From positions 159,759,609 through 159,823,608 of the forward strand of contig OZ024929.1 of assembly GCA_964017235.1 (NCBI GenBank): 64,000 nucleotides of DNA, in the 5' to 3' direction. Positions 32,230-44,183 of the stretch are shown here, one piece after another. Under the pieces are notes generated by a model, which did not search any database, was not told the DNA's origin, and saw only the letters and a program-made list of their open reading frames with translations. How positions within the stretch are numbered: the first letter of the stretch is position 1; each line of letters begins with the position of its first letter. Source of the stretch: Sabellastarte sp. h YS-2021 (lineage: Eukaryota > Annelida > Polychaeta > Sabellida > Sabellidae). A program made the position numbers and the translations under genes.

Positions 32230-32793
32230 CAACTGGAAGAAAAAATCAATAAAATTTGTGAAAGGTGTTTGTTTTGCAAGTCATTGTCTTTCTGCTCCTC
32301 CTGTCTTAAATGTCCACAATGCTGCAGAAAAACATCCTGTGGGAGGCCGTCTGGAAAAATTTGAGCAGGTATGGCTCTCACTGGTTCAAATCCGAGGGTG
32401 GTGTCCATCTGGTCAGTGGTTATGCAAGCCATCGCAAAACACTCCCGTCACAGAAAAGGCAGTAGAAAAGGTTGTGGTTCAATCCTCACTAGCCTTTTAC
32501 AACCGGTTATTCCTAGCCCCAAAACCCCAGAACGTGGGTCACATCCCTGGACTTGAGCGATGCATATTTTCACATTTCCATAAGTCTCGGCTCCAGGAAG
32601 TTTCTCAGGTTTCACCTAAATGGGCAAACGTTTCAGTTCACTGCTCAACCTTTTCGCCTAGTGATGGCTCTGTTGGAGTTCTTGAAGGTTGTAAAGGAAG
32701 TGAAACTTATGGCCCAGGCAAGGGGTATAAGGATCCACCAGTACCTAGACGACTGGTTAGTCAGAGCTCTTGTGTTCAACTTCATTGCTAACT
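32230..32793 (+). pseudogene. DIRS-D RT fragment with overlapping Cys-rich box
   Basis: One frame gives the nine-cysteine box (ICERCLFCKSLSFCSSCLKC onward, 32257-32340). The next frame gives KGVCFASHCLSAPP and PVGGRLEKFEQV, the start of RT. Degraded RT motifs follow: SLAFYNRLFLAPKP, DAYFHISISLGSRKFLRFHL and YLDDWLVRAL near 32740-32770. The coding text ends within a few codons of the catalytic box. Confidence 0.75.
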
Positions 32794-33000
32794 AGTATTT
32801 CCCTTCATGTTTGATAATTCACTCATGTAATACTGGTAGCTAGATTTACCCATAAGGTACCATACATATAATGTGTGCTACCTTTAGGCTGGGCTTCCAG
32901 CATAAATACAGTACAAATGATCAGTCCTGTATTTATATTGGCAACTTTAATTGTATCCCCAGACAAAGTCAGCAATTTATTGGATTCAGGTCTGTCGCGT
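32794..33000. other. Unassigned spacer
   Basis: Short sequence between the DIRS-D break and the next satellite. No motif seen. Confidence 0.4.
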
Positions 33001-34380
33001 TGCACATTGGATAGCTGAGTAATAGCTACTTTGACATTCTTACTGTTGAGTAAATCCATTGTAACTCCTAAACTATTGCAGTTACAGTATTTTCCTAAAA
33101 TATGTTGTTCAGCTACTTTGTCCTTAACTATCAGTTGACATATAGTTTTGGGTTCCATTGCATGCCATAAATGAGTAATAGCTATTTTCAAATTTGTAGC
33201 AAAATAATGAGAGAAGTAAATGTCAATATCTTCAAAAGTATTAAAGTTAGGCAAATCTTTCCAAATATGTTCTTCATCTAGTTTTTCATAAGCTGTCACA
33301 TGGTAAAGTTTTTGACCTGTTGCACATTGGATAGCTGAGTAATAGCTACTTTGAAATTCTTACTGTTGAGTAAATCTATTGTAACTCTAAATTATTGCAG
33401 TTAAAGTATTTTCCTAAAATATGTTGTTCAGCTACTTTGTCCTTAACTATCAGATGACATATAGTTTTGGGTTCCATTGCATGCCATAAATGAGTAATAG
33501 CTATTTTCAAATTTGTAGCAAAATAATGAGAGAAGTAAATGTCAATATCTTCAAAAGTATTAAAGTTAGGTAAATCTTTCCAAATATGTTCTTCATCTAG
33601 TTTTTCATAAGCTGTCACATGGTAAAGTTTTTGACTTGTTGCACATTGGATAGCTGAGTAATTGCTACTTTGAAATTCTTACTGTTGAGTAAATCTATTG
33701 TAACTCCTAAATTATTGCAGTTAAAGTATTTTCCTAAAATATGTTGTTCAGCTACTTTGTCCTGAAAGATGGCATATAGTTTTGGGTTCCATTGCATGCC
33801 ATAAGTGAGTAAAAGCTATTTTCATAAATGCAGCAAAATAATGACAGAAGTAAATATTTATCTTCAAAAGTATAAAAGTTAGGTAAATCTTTTCAATATG
33901 TTATTCATCTAGTTTTTGATAAGCTATCATGTAATATATTTTCAAACCTGTTGCACATTGGATAGCTGAGTAATAGCTACTTTGAAATTCTTACTGTTGA
34001 GTAAATCCATTGTAACTCCAAAACTATTGAAGTTACAGTATTTTCCTAAAATATGTTGTTCAACTACTTTATCCTTAACTATAACATAGTACATAGTTCA
34101 GGGTTCCATTGCATGCCATAAGTGAGTAATAGCTACTTTCTTATTTGTAGCAAATAATGACAGAAGTAAATGTCAAATATCTTCAAAAGTATTAAAGTTA
34201 AGCAAATGTTTTCAAATATATTAGTCATCTGGTTCAAATGTATTATTCATCATATGTTATTCAAGCTATCACATGATAAAGTTTCAGACCTATTGCACAT
34301 TTTATAGCTGAGTAATATCTACTTTTAAACTCTTACTGTTGAGTAAATTTATTGTAACTCCAAAATTATCTTGGAAATGA
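33001..34380. repeat. ~320 bp higher-order satellite array
   Basis: The block TGCACATTGGATAGCTGAGT recurs at about 33001, 33321, 33640, 33952 and (diverged) 34293, a 312-341 bp period. Each large unit contains two related ~160 bp halves, both with TGAGTAATAGCTA, so this is a dimeric form of the 155 bp satellite. A long minus-strand open frame of 158 codons (32823-33299) and its repeats are by-products of the array. Confidence 0.8.
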
Positions 34381-34399
34381 TGTGAGATAGAGCAATTTT

Positions 34400-35447
34400 G
34401 AAAAGATAATAAGTCAGTCACCTACTTTTGGGTGATCTACCACATAGTGAAGTTGCAGATCTATAGCTCTTTGCATAGCTGACTCACAGCTACTAAAATG
34501 AGTAAATGTTATCTCTAAAAGCATTGAAGATATGCAATTTCTTCTGAATAAGTCATTCAACTACTTCTGGGTAATCTACCACATAGTGAAGTTGCAGATC
34601 TATAGCTCTTTGCATAGCTGAGTCACAGCTACTAAAATGAGTAAATGTCTTTTATCTCGAAAAGTATTGAAGATACGTAATTTCTTCTAAATAAGTCATT
34701 CACATACTTTTGGCTGATCTAACACATAGGGAAGTTGAAGAACTGTAGCTCTTTGGATAGCCGAGTAATAGCTACTAAAATGAGTAAATGTCTTTTATCT
34801 CTAAAAGTATTACAGATAGGCAATTTCTTCTAAATAAGTCATTCACCTACTTTTGGGTGATCTACCACATAGTGAAGTTGCAGAACTGTAGCTCTTTGTA
34901 CATCTGAGTAATAGCTACTAAAATGAGTAAATGTCTTTTATCTCTAAAAGTGTTACAGATAAGCAATTTCTTCTAAATAAGTCCTTCACCTACTTTTGGG
35001 TGATCTACCTCATAGTAAAGTTGCAGAACTATAGCTCTTTGGATGACAGAGTAATAGCTGCTAAAATGAATAAATGCCTTGTATCTCTAAAAGTATTGCA
35101 GATAGGCAATTTCATTTAAATAAGTCATTCATCTACTTTTGGGTGATCTACCACATAGTGAAGTTGCACAACTGTAGCTCTTTTCATTGCTAAGTAACAG
35201 TTCTAAAATGAGTAAATACCTTTTATCTTTAAAAGTATTGCACATAGGCAATTTCTTCTAAAGAAGTCATTCACCTACTTTTGGGTGATCTACCACATAG
35301 TAAAGTAGTAGAACTGTAGCTCTTTGGATAGCAAAGTAATAGCTACTAAAATGAGTAAATTTCTTTTATCTGTAAAAGTGTTACAGATAGGCAATTTCTT
35401 CCAAATAAATCCTTCACCTACTTTTGGGTGATCGGCTACATAGTAAA
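34400..35447. repeat. ~143 bp satellite array
   Basis: Units carry CACCTACTTTTGGGTGATCTAC, AGTGAAGTTGCAGAACTGTAG and GCTACTAAAATGAGTAAATG. The last block falls at 34501, 34640, 34783, 34926, 35070, 35211 and 35354: spacing 139-144 bp. The array resumes at 36746 after a nested element. Confidence 0.85.
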
Positions 35448-36745
35448 CTAGAGTATTGCTTTGCAAGAAAAAAAGAAATTGTTTTTACATAGCAAAAACA
35501 AAGCGTCCTAATGAGTATTAATCAGTTTAAAGAAATGACTGTCTTCCAGTGTTTAATATGTTTTTCCATTTATGACAAAATGCAAGGCTTCCTAGATGAA
35601 TCTGGTTTGTTTATTTTTTTATTTATTTGTTTTTGCGTTTTATGCAGAAATTCTAAATGGCCACCAAAAGTGGCAAGAAAACGATTTTTGGCAAAAATCG
35701 CCAGTAGACTCTGCAGATAACCTGCGGGTCAAAAACACACAGAAATTCAAGATGGCCTCCAAAAGGGGCAGGAAAACGATTTTTCGGAAAATCGCCGGTA
35801 GACTCTGCAGATACCCTACCAGTCAAAAATTTTGTCGAAATCACGGTATCTCACTCCGTTTCCAGTTCCAAGATAAATGGGTTTTTGTGTTTAATGCAGA
35901 AATTCAAGATGGCTGCCAAAAGTGGCGGGAAAACAATTTTTGCGAAAAGTCGCCAGTAGACTCTGCAGACACCCTGAGGGTAAAAAATTTCGTTGAAATC
36001 GCTCTATCTCACTCCATTATTGAGATAAACATGTTTTGGCATTTAAGACAGAAATTCAAGATGGCCGCCAAAAGTGGCGGGAAAATGATTTTTGAGAAAA
36101 GTCGCCAGTAGACTTTCCGGATACCCTGTGGGTCAAAAATTGCATCAAAATCACTCTATCTCGCTCCGTTTCCGAGATAAACGCGTTTTTGCGTTTAACG
36201 CAGAAATTTAAGATGGCCGCCAAAAATGGCCGCGGGAAAATGATTTTTGCAAAAACTTGCCAGTAGACTCTGCAGATACCCTGTGGGTCAAAATTTTCGT
36301 CAAAATTGCTCTATCTCGCTCCGTTTTTGAGATAAATGTGTTTTTTGCATTTTCAGCGTTAAAAAAAATTGTGACATTTAGTAAATTATTAATTAGTCAG
36401 CCATTTTGTATTGGATCACTTCCAAAAGTTAATGATTTCCAGACATCCATATAACAAACCTACTTGCCAAATTTTATGTGAATAATTGAAGCGCTTTTTA
36501 AGTTATCATCCGGACAAGCACACCCTTTTGAAAAACATGTTTTTGGTCATGTGACTTCTCTGATTGGTTGATATGTCATGACATCATATTCAAAAAATGT
36601 CCCCAGGGTTACTGCATACACCTGCCAAATATGAAGAGAATCCACCTTATGGTTGCAAAGCTATTGCGAAAAGAAAATGCGGATCCGGCGAATCCGGTGG
36701 AGTCGCTTCTCCCATATATAAACAACCGTCCCTCGCGGGACGCTT
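35448..36745 (+). mobile_element. Helentron-like element with 3' hairpin, inserted in satellite
   Basis: It interrupts the 143 bp satellite, which continues with TGTAACTCTTTGGATGGCAG after 36745. Near the left edge is AAGCGTCC (35501-35508); the right edge ends GGGACGCTTAAT. These are inverted copies of each other, and the right one is part of the hairpin CGTCCC-TCGC-GGGACG (36727-36742). Between them are ~155 bp repeats with GCAGAAATTCAAGATGGCC and CCAGTAGACTCTGCAGATAC (35640-36340). Sub-terminal inverted repeats plus a 3' hairpin match Helentron/HINE architecture. No proteins are encoded. Confidence 0.5.
36727..36742 (+). other. Terminal hairpin CGTCCC/GGGACG
   Basis: Perfect 6 bp stem with a TCGC loop, followed by CTTAAT. 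Weaker versions end the related pieces at 42174-42185 and near 48590-48606. Confidence 0.65.
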
Positions 36746-37017
36746 AATTGTAACTCTTTGGATGGCAGAGTTATAGCCAGTAAAATGAATAAATGCCTTT
36801 TATCTTTTGAAGTATTGTAGTCAAACATTAAAGTGCCTCTTGCTTATGGTTACTTCTTCTTGTGCCTCCATCTCGCCAGAAAATGTATATTACACTATCT
36901 TTAGTACATCTAATTTATATGGTGGGAGATAATTGCATGCGTCAGAATGCTTGCATTCAGTAAAACAACATTAACAATAACAAACACAATGCCTACTCAC
37001 AAAATAAAATTTAACAA
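36746..37017. other. Satellite remainder and unassigned DNA
   Basis: The first ~85 bases resume the 143 bp satellite. The rest shows no recognised motif. Confidence 0.45.
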
Positions 37018-37745
37018 ACAATGGCTAGCTTCAACAGATGAAAATGGAGACAAATTGGGAAAATGGTGTATCCATGGAGACACTCTACTCCTTCAGATGC
37101 ACATTTTGCAAAACCAATAAAGAGATGTCTTGTGCTAACCCAGGTAAACAGTAACTGCTTCAACATGCCAATAGAAAATATTCGAATAATCAAAGGGGAC
37201 AAGGAATCCTTTGTGGACCAAAGGTTAAGGAAAAAGATGGAGATAGAACAGAAAACATGCAGACTGTAAGTGATGCTTCAGCTTCTCAACAAACATTAAG
37301 TTATTCAGCACCAAGAGAACCCTCACTGCAGGCATGGCGATCATCTGGTTATAATACATATGCCATAATCATCACATCTACAGGTCTTGTGATGGGCTAC
37401 CAGGTGTTTTTCAGACCATGTTTCCTGATTCTCAAATTGCAGCCAGTTTATCGATATCACGAACCAAGGCTTCCTACATGATATGCGATGGTCTTGGACC
37501 AGAATTTCTAAGACAACTTTTGGATGATGTGATGAAATCTGATATGTTCACACTGTATTATGATGAGGCTACTAACAAGGAAAGTAAAAAGCAGCTAGAT
37601 CTACATGCGAGGTAATGGTCAGCTGTGACTGATGATTTTAAAGTGATGTTCTACAAAGTCATTGATTTGGGTCATCCAACAGACGCTATTGTGTATGATG
37701 AAATGACTTGTGCATTGGATAAAGATGGTGTGTCTCTTGACTAAA
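37018..37745 (+). pseudogene. Transposase-like (probably hAT-type, BED zinc finger) pseudogene
   Basis: Broken reading frames still give TDENGDKLGKWC near the start and, after frame changes, a continuous stretch with MFPDSQIAASLSISRTKASY, ICDGLGPEFLRQLLDD, SDMFTLYYDEATNKESKKQL and, past a stop, WSAVTDDFKVMFYKVIDLGH. The layout (a short Cys/His-containing head, then a DEATN-type block) resembles uncharacterised hAT-derived proteins common in molluscs and other invertebrates. Only the N-terminal third to half is here; there are at least two frameshifts and two stops. I found no terminal inverted repeats, so it could be a fragment of an element or a dead copy of a domesticated gene. Confidence 0.45.
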
Positions 37746-38177
37746 CTACTCACTTAGGCTAATGATGGGCCAAATGTAAATAAAACTATTTACAGTTAAT
37801 ATAAGCTTTAATACTGATTTTCAGTAATAGATTTATTTGTAAATATACCATGCTGCTGTTTTGTTTTTGTTTATAAACTATCAGTTTGTGAACTTATTAC
37901 ACTTGAACAGTGTTTAACTCATAAGAGTTATAATAAAAAGGAGGTAAGGATGGCTATAAGGGGAGGAGGCCATAATATTAAAAAATATGCATTTCTCCTC
38001 AGATTGATGAGTGAAATAGGGTATTAGATCTATATTTTGTTCAAAACCTCCTATATTTTTGCTACTTCCTATATTCCTATATTTTGAGAACCAAAAATCC
38101 CTTGACACCATGTGAATGGTCTTTCATCCAAAAACCTGAGTATGTTTGCCCTTCTCATCAGGGAATCAACCAATCAG
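37746..38177. other. Unassigned AT-rich DNA
   Basis: No protein family signal or repeat partner seen in the window. Confidence 0.4.
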
Positions 38178-38339
38178 CACCTTACCGTGCTGATTGGTCG
38201 TGCCACAAGGATGGATCCAGCAACAGATCTACTCAGGAGATGGATCAGTCCCCATGGACACGCAGCAAGTCTCACCCCTTGGGTAAAGTGTGTTGGGCAA
38301 CTGGTTCTGTTCCAAAATAGAACAAATGAACCTTCACCT

Positions 38340-39184
38340 TCAGGGCCATGTCACTACAATGGGTGATAGGAACTGGCTGCAGTTTGACCAGTTTATCAAA
38401 CCTCCTATGTCTCAGATCAAATGGTATGCGATTCACCTATCTTCAGATCCTTCAGTCTCACCAGGAAACTCTGTCAACAAATGGTCCAGTGAGGTCTCTC
38501 TGCTTAACAGCTCTTCAACAGGATCTTCAAAACTCACTGGTATCTCCCCAGTGAGGAAATGGAAAAATTTTCTCAAAGAAGCCACAGTCATCGCCAACCA
38601 AGCCATGTGTGTTAATAAAGTCCACAAGGGTATGCAAGAACACATCAAGACCTTAAATTCTGATTCAATCAGTGAAGATTTCCAAAGGCAAATCTTCACA
38701 GAAGACCTCTCCCCCTTCCAACAAAACGTCATTTTTGCTCTGGGTAAAATCCATGGAGCACATGGCAGATACCATTTTTGCCCAAGCTGCTAACATCACC
38801 CTGCTCCATCGTGATTCATACCAGGAACATTTCAACCTGGGGGTCAAACCAAGACACATGGTGTGCTCTTAGAAACAACCCTCTTCAACATGCAGCTCTC
38901 TTCCCTGATTTAGTTATCCTGAAGGCAGAGGAAAATATTGCCAAATCTGAAGTGGACCTGCACTGCTCCAACACAGTTTGGGTTCAGGCAGGGGCGGCTG
39001 CAGTGGCAACCGCTTCCAACCTTACCGCTGCTGATTGGTCATGCCGCAAGGATGGATCCAGAAACAGATCTACTAAGGAGATGGATCAGTCCCAGGACAT
39101 TGAAAATTCACTTATGGCAGGAGTAAGGGTTCGTCTTCTGCAAAGTGTGGTTCCGTCAGAGGAACGAACAAACCAAATAAATGA
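38340..39184 (+). pseudogene. DIRS-EF gag C-terminal part
   Basis: Matches the gag core of DIRS-B: LQFDQFIKPPMSQIKWYAIH, SPVRKWKNFLKEATVIANQA and, in another frame, NNPLQHAALFPDLVI followed by LKAEENIAKSE. Several frameshifts occur. A 76 bp segment at 39017-39093 is also present at 38178-38252 (both read CTGATTGGTC...GGATGGATCCAG...CAGATCTACT), so the copy has been rearranged. At the expected end, AAATGA (TGA at 39182-39184) is followed by CAACTA, the same leaky-stop context as in B and C. Confidence 0.65.
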
Positions 39185-39204
39185 CAACTAGAAAAATGTT
39201 GTTG

Positions 39205-42195
39205 CTAACAAAAACAAAGCGTCCCAAAAGGTCAGATGCTTTATAGTATAAAGTAGAAAAAGATTTTTGAAAAGAAAAATATGCATGCTGAGTGTATAAG
39301 CTAAAGTTAAGCAGATAGTTTGGAAGTTTATGCATTAACATGAAAGAAAAATGTAAGCTTTATTTTGTATTCTATGGTCATAAATTGTGTAAAGTTAATT
39401 TAATAAATGCTATAGTTTGTAAGAAGAGTAGTTTTAAAGTAGATATATGGCAAAACAAGAAAATCTGCTATTTTATGACCCAGTTTGACCCGTAAGAAGG
39501 GGTCAGTGGGTAAACGTGACTTGCTATATAGACTCTCCATATATGGGGTAGCGTGACCACAAAACTGGGTTGAAAGCCCAAGAAGCAATAGTAAGAGGGA
39601 TAAAAGAACTTTTCCATATGATAAACTCAACTTTGAAGCAACTTTACTAAGCAGCAGATGTAAAATTTGCTAAAATCACTATGTTTTACAGTTAAATAAA
39701 TGACATTTTCCATTTTCACAAAAATTCAAGACCCCTGTCAGAATATTGAAAATTCAAATTTATTTCCACAAGAGTCCTCACTACTAGGGGTGCAAGGAAT
39801 CATAAAATTCTGAACTGAATCAATTTGCAAATCAAGTTTTGCAAACCAGATCAATTCATGAATCGACTTGGTTTAAAAAAAACTTTTTCAATCTTGATGC
39901 TAAATATTATGTCACTATGAATATCAAAGTCTTACTAATATATCAGGCATTTAAAGAAAAATTTGCTAAGGGGGAAGCTGCAACTCAATAAAAGCCTTTA
40001 CATGAAACAGCTTGTCACTGTTAAATGCCATATATCTATTTATATTTTAGAAAAAGGCGTAGCAAAATTTAAGCCTTTAGAAAGGCAAGAAGTTTTTGAC
40101 ACAATGCTCTGAAGACATCTATCCCAATGAGTAAATAAATGGTTAATGTTCCCACAAGCCTATTTATATCTTATGAATAATGCTCATTTCTATTTATATA
40201 TAATTGCCAGTCGTTGACGAGTCCCCAGAGAATTAGTCCACTGGGTATATGCTGATAAGGGATAAAATCAAGTTAATGTGTGTCTCCCCAACATCCCCCC
40301 TCCCCCTGTTGTAGTCTATGCATGAAGAAATACTGATATAAGGAGTAAGATGTTATCTTTATCTATGCTCTGTTGAAAGTGTCAGTGATATGTAGATGTT
40401 ATGTATAAATAGGAGACATAGTAAAGAATATGTTTGCATTGCGGAGTTATTAGTTTACTGCAGAAGAATGAAAGTCAGAAGAAGTGATAATGAGCTGAAA
40501 ATGGGAATTCATAAATGTGTCATTATGAAACTGCTGCACCGAAATAAGTTTGTAAATATTTGGACCCAGTTTTTTACAATAAAACAAGCACAATGTGATG
40601 CATATCATAATTTTAGATGATGACAACAAAATAGGAATGTATTTTGCCTGCTTTAATAGTATGTATAAGTCGTGAGTGCAATTTCAAAAAGTTACACCCT
40701 TTGCACTAAGATATGAAAATAACATTAAGATAATGACATCATTAATGTTGAAATATTAAAGTAGAAATTGCATTTTATGACCCCACTATGACCAGCTCTT
40801 AAGACTTTCCATATATGGTTTCCCACTACCTCTTAAAACTTGTAAAGCTGTAAAACCAATAATAAAAAAGATATAAGGCAAAAACAGAAAAAATTATATT
40901 TTATGACCCCAGTTTGACTCATAAGAGGGGGTCAGAGGGCTAATTTGACCAGCTACCTAGACTCTCCACGAGTTCCAACTACCTGTTAATACATTCTAAA
41001 GCTGTAGAAGCAAAAATGCAAAGGACATATGAGGCAAAAACACAAAATCAACTATTTTATGACCCCACTTTGACCCATAAGGGGGGTCAGGGGATAAATC
41101 TGACCAGCTATCTTGACTCTTCATATGTGGTTTCCCAATACCTCTTAATTCATTCTAAAGCTCTAAAAGAAAGAATAAAGGAGATATAAGGCAAAACACA
41201 AAATTGGCTATTTTATGACCCCAGTTTGAGCCATAAGGGCACATCAGGGGGTAAATCTGACTGGTTATCTTGACTCTTCACATATGGTTTCGTAATACCT
41301 CTTAATTCATTCTAAAGCTCTAAAAGAAAGAATAAAGGAGATATAAGGCAAAACACAAAATTGGCTATTTTATGACCCCAGTTTGAGCCATAAGGGCACA
41401 TCAGGGGGTAAATCTGACTGGTTATCTTGACTCTTCACATATGGTTTCGTAATACCTCTTAATACATTATAAAGCTCTAAAAGTCAAGAATAAAGGAGGT
41501 ATAAGGCAAAAACACAAAATCGGCTATTTTGCGACCCCAGTTTGACCCATAAGGGGGGGGGGGGGGGGGAGGGGGTAAATCTGACCGGCTATATAGACTC
41601 TCCACAAGCAAGAATAAAGGAAATATAAGGCAAAAACACAAAATTGGCTATTTTATGACCCCAGTCTCACCCATAAGGGGGGGTCGGGGGGGAAATCTAA
41701 CTTGCTTTGTAGACTCTCCACATATGGTTTCCTACTACCTCCCAATACATTTTATGGCTCTAAGTGCAATACTTAAGAAGATAATAGGGTGTTCACATGA
41801 ATTTTAAGCTTTCTGGTTGGTAGGTGTGAGAAAATCGTTCATAAATCAGTCATTTTTCATCGGATCGCTCCCAAAATCTAATCAGCTCGCGTTTTTGATA
41901 GTATGAACATGTGTGTATAATTATAAGCCTCTGCAGTCAATAGATTTTGCTGAGAGGTGATGACGGGTGGGTGTACCCCAAAAAACTATTTTTTGATTAT
42001 GTGACATTGATAAAGATGAAAGGTCAAATTTAACCATGTGGAAAAAGTTTCCCATGCCTAAGGTATATAACTACCAAATATGGTTAAAAAGCTTCCAATA
42101 ATAAGGGAGATATTCAAGGGAGACCATAATGTGGCGGCAGTGGCGAGGAAACTGACGTGAAAACAAATAAGAGCCCTTTTCAGGGATGCTTAATT
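39205..42195 (+). mobile_element. Helentron-like element with 156 bp satellite, inserted in DIRS-EF
   Basis: Left mark AACAAAGCGTCCC (AAGCGTCCC at 39217-39225). Right end has the weak hairpin CCCTTTTCAGGG (42174-42185) followed by ATGCTTAAT. These are the same sub-terminal marks as in the element ending at 36745. The 3' segment shares TTTTTGATTATGTGAC-type text with that element and with the fragment at 48431. It contains the 156 bp array. No coding sequence is recognised; short open frames within it are without motifs. Confidence 0.45.
40745..41745 (+). repeat. 156 bp tandem array (TATTTTATGACCCCAGTTTG type)
   Basis: TTATGACC starts at about 40901, 41057, 41213, 41370, (degenerate) 41528 and 41653; the period is 156-158 bp except for a shortened last unit. 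Each unit also has GACTCTTCACATATGG, TCTAAAGCTCTAAAAG and GAGATATAAGGCAAAA. A single further unit lies at about 39440-39620. A run of 17 G occurs at 41553-41569. Confidence 0.85.
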
Positions 42196-42199
42196 ACTG

Positions 42200-43464
42200 T
42201 GGGATAAACCTACTATGGAGTGTTCTAACTTCGTGTGGTCAAGGATACATCTCCCTCTTAGACTTTGGAGTGTAACAACAGTGTATATGGTGGTATTGGC
42301 AATGACACATCTCCCTCCAAGATTATGGAGTGTGATGACAGTGTACACAACAGTTTTGTCAAAGTTGTTGATGAAAAAGTTGTTAGTGACAAAGTTAAGA
42401 GTGTTGTTCCTTTTGTTTCTAAGACAGTTAACACTGATAATTCATTAAAAAGTGACAAGGTTGATACTCTCAAAGTGGTGCGAAATGATTCTGACACTAC
42501 TGAGACTATAAACTGAGTTAAGACTCGTAAGTTGATTGATCAAGAAAGACATTGCAAGTTACATTCATGTTGTAATTCATGTATTTTTTGTGTTTTTCGA
42601 GGGCATCCGCAAAAGAAAGGAAAAAGCCCCGCAGTCGAAAAGATCAAAATAAAGCCTGTAATGCATGCTTCTTTTGTGAATCACTTCTGTTCTGTTCCTC
42701 CTGTAGAAAATGTTCACAATCTTGCACAAAATCTACCTGTGAGAGGTCGCCTCTCAGGGTGCAAGTCCAAAGGTTAGAATGGTTACAACCTTCCATTCAA
42801 GATAAAAACCTCCCCTAACCAGAATCCAACTGGTCAAGAGCGGATATGCAAACCCCCTCAGGAACCAGTTCTTGCAGGAGGCTTTGCATTCCCTTTTTGG
42901 CTAAACAAGTCATAGAAACGGCCAAGGTTCAATCCTCTGGCTTTTTACAATCACCTCTTCTTAGTTCCCAAGCTGAACAACAAGTGGCGCCTGATCTTAG
43001 ACCTCAGTTCCCTGAACAAGTTCCTGAACGTTCAAACCTTCAAAATGGAAACTCCCGAGTCTATGAGGCTGTCGCTGCAAGCATGAGAGTGGATCTCCTC
43101 TCTAGATTTCAGCGATAGCTACTGTCACATTCCCATAAGCCACAGCTCTCGAAAAAAACTAAGGTTTCACTGTCAAAATAAGACCTTTCAGTTCACAGCT
43201 CTGCCCTATGGCCTTTCCACAGCTCCCATGGAGATTACTATCGTGGTAAAAGAGGTCAAACTCATGACTCAAAGCCATCAAATCTGGATTCACCAGTACC
43301 TTGACTGGCTCATCTGGGCAACATAGTCCCTCCAGACTCTATGTCAAGAACTGGGCTGGATTGTCAACCTACAAAATCGGACCTAATCCCTCAACTTCAT
43401 AGGCTATCAATACAACCTAAAACAAGGACTAGTCAGGGCTACCCCAGAGCGATGGGAAGCCCTG
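42200..43464 (+). pseudogene. DIRS-EF Cys-rich domain and RT 5' part
   Basis: Upstream is a Lys/Val/Asp-rich frame (42265-42516) of no known family. Then come CKLHSCCNSCIFCVF, SAKERKKPRS and the cysteine box (42657-42740; one cysteine of the pair is serine), with the RT frame (QKKGKSP, LPVRGRLS) one frame ahead. RT motifs are scattered over frames: LLVPK-like text, DFSDSYCHIPI-like text near 43115, LPYGLSTAPMEIT near 43200 and a damaged catalytic box near 43300. RT is dead. Confidence 0.7.
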
Positions 43465-44180
43465 GGGCCGGTTTCATGAAAAGTCTCAAACTGAGCCAGA
43501 CTCAAGGCTGAGTCAGGGTCTCAAATCTGAGACTTTTGTCTCGGCTGAGTTTTTGACTCAAATGGATTTCACAAAGGGTGGATCAGCTGAGACCAGTCTC
43601 AAGTTCTGGTCTCAACTTTTTAATCTCATTTCGAATATTTAGTGAGCTTATTTTTAGTTTTAAAAGTTATATTTCATTATTATTATCATTTTAAAGATCT
43701 TTAATACTCACAATACAAAGAAATTATATGATAATATATTATTCTAAGTGATCCATATGATTGAGACTCAACTGAGGTTGAGTCTGGCTTTGAGTCCACC
43801 CTTGAGGCCTGTCACTTGATAATAGTCTATAAAGCATGTCAATTCTATTGACTTTTATTATTAGTAAATATTGAATATGTGGCTGTAATTACAAAATAAA
43901 ATGAAAATAGAAGATTTCAAGATTTATCAATTTCATTTTTGAACAAATTGTATCGCTTTATGTATGTGTTTTTTGGCATCAAAGCTTGGGCTCAAATTTG
44001 AGACACCTCCTTGATGGGCTCAAATTTGAGCCTGTGACTGAGCCAGGTCTCAAGTTGAGCCTCTTTGCGAAATGCATCGAGTCTGAGTTCACAGACTCAG
44101 CAAAATATTTCAAAAATTTGATACAAAGTCTCAACTTTTGAGTCTGACTCAAGGCTTAAGTCTGTTCATGAAACCGGCCC
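43465..44180. mobile_element. 716 bp MITE with 16 bp terminal inverted repeats
   Basis: Begins GGGCCGGTTTCATGAA and ends with its exact complement TTCATGAAACCGGCCC. It is flanked by the 3 bp direct repeat CTG (43462-43464 and 44181-44183). Inner parts are rich in ACTCAAG/CTTGAGT-type words in both directions. Terminal repeats of this GGGCCGGTTTCATGAA form with a 3 bp target duplication fit PIF/Harbinger-type elements; there is no transposase. It cuts the DIRS-EF RT region. Confidence 0.8.
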
Positions 44181-44183
44181 CTG

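Larger units (their letters stand above)
30268..32793 (+). mobile_element. DIRS-D: gag/RT stump of a third DIRS copy
   Basis: Begins with a degenerate left-end sequence, TTTTATTGTGTTAGTAAAAT, immediately after a satellite-related flank; the rest of the ITR is deleted. It carries gag from 30314, a Cys-rich box, and RT up to the YLDDWLVRA box, then stops abruptly at 32793. RNase H, YR, ICR and right ITR are absent. Confidence 0.7.

Noticed and set aside
32823-33797. Minus-strand open frames of up to 158 codons as a gene family
   Set aside because: They follow the ~320 bp satellite period exactly and repeat the same peptide text; they are by-products of the array.
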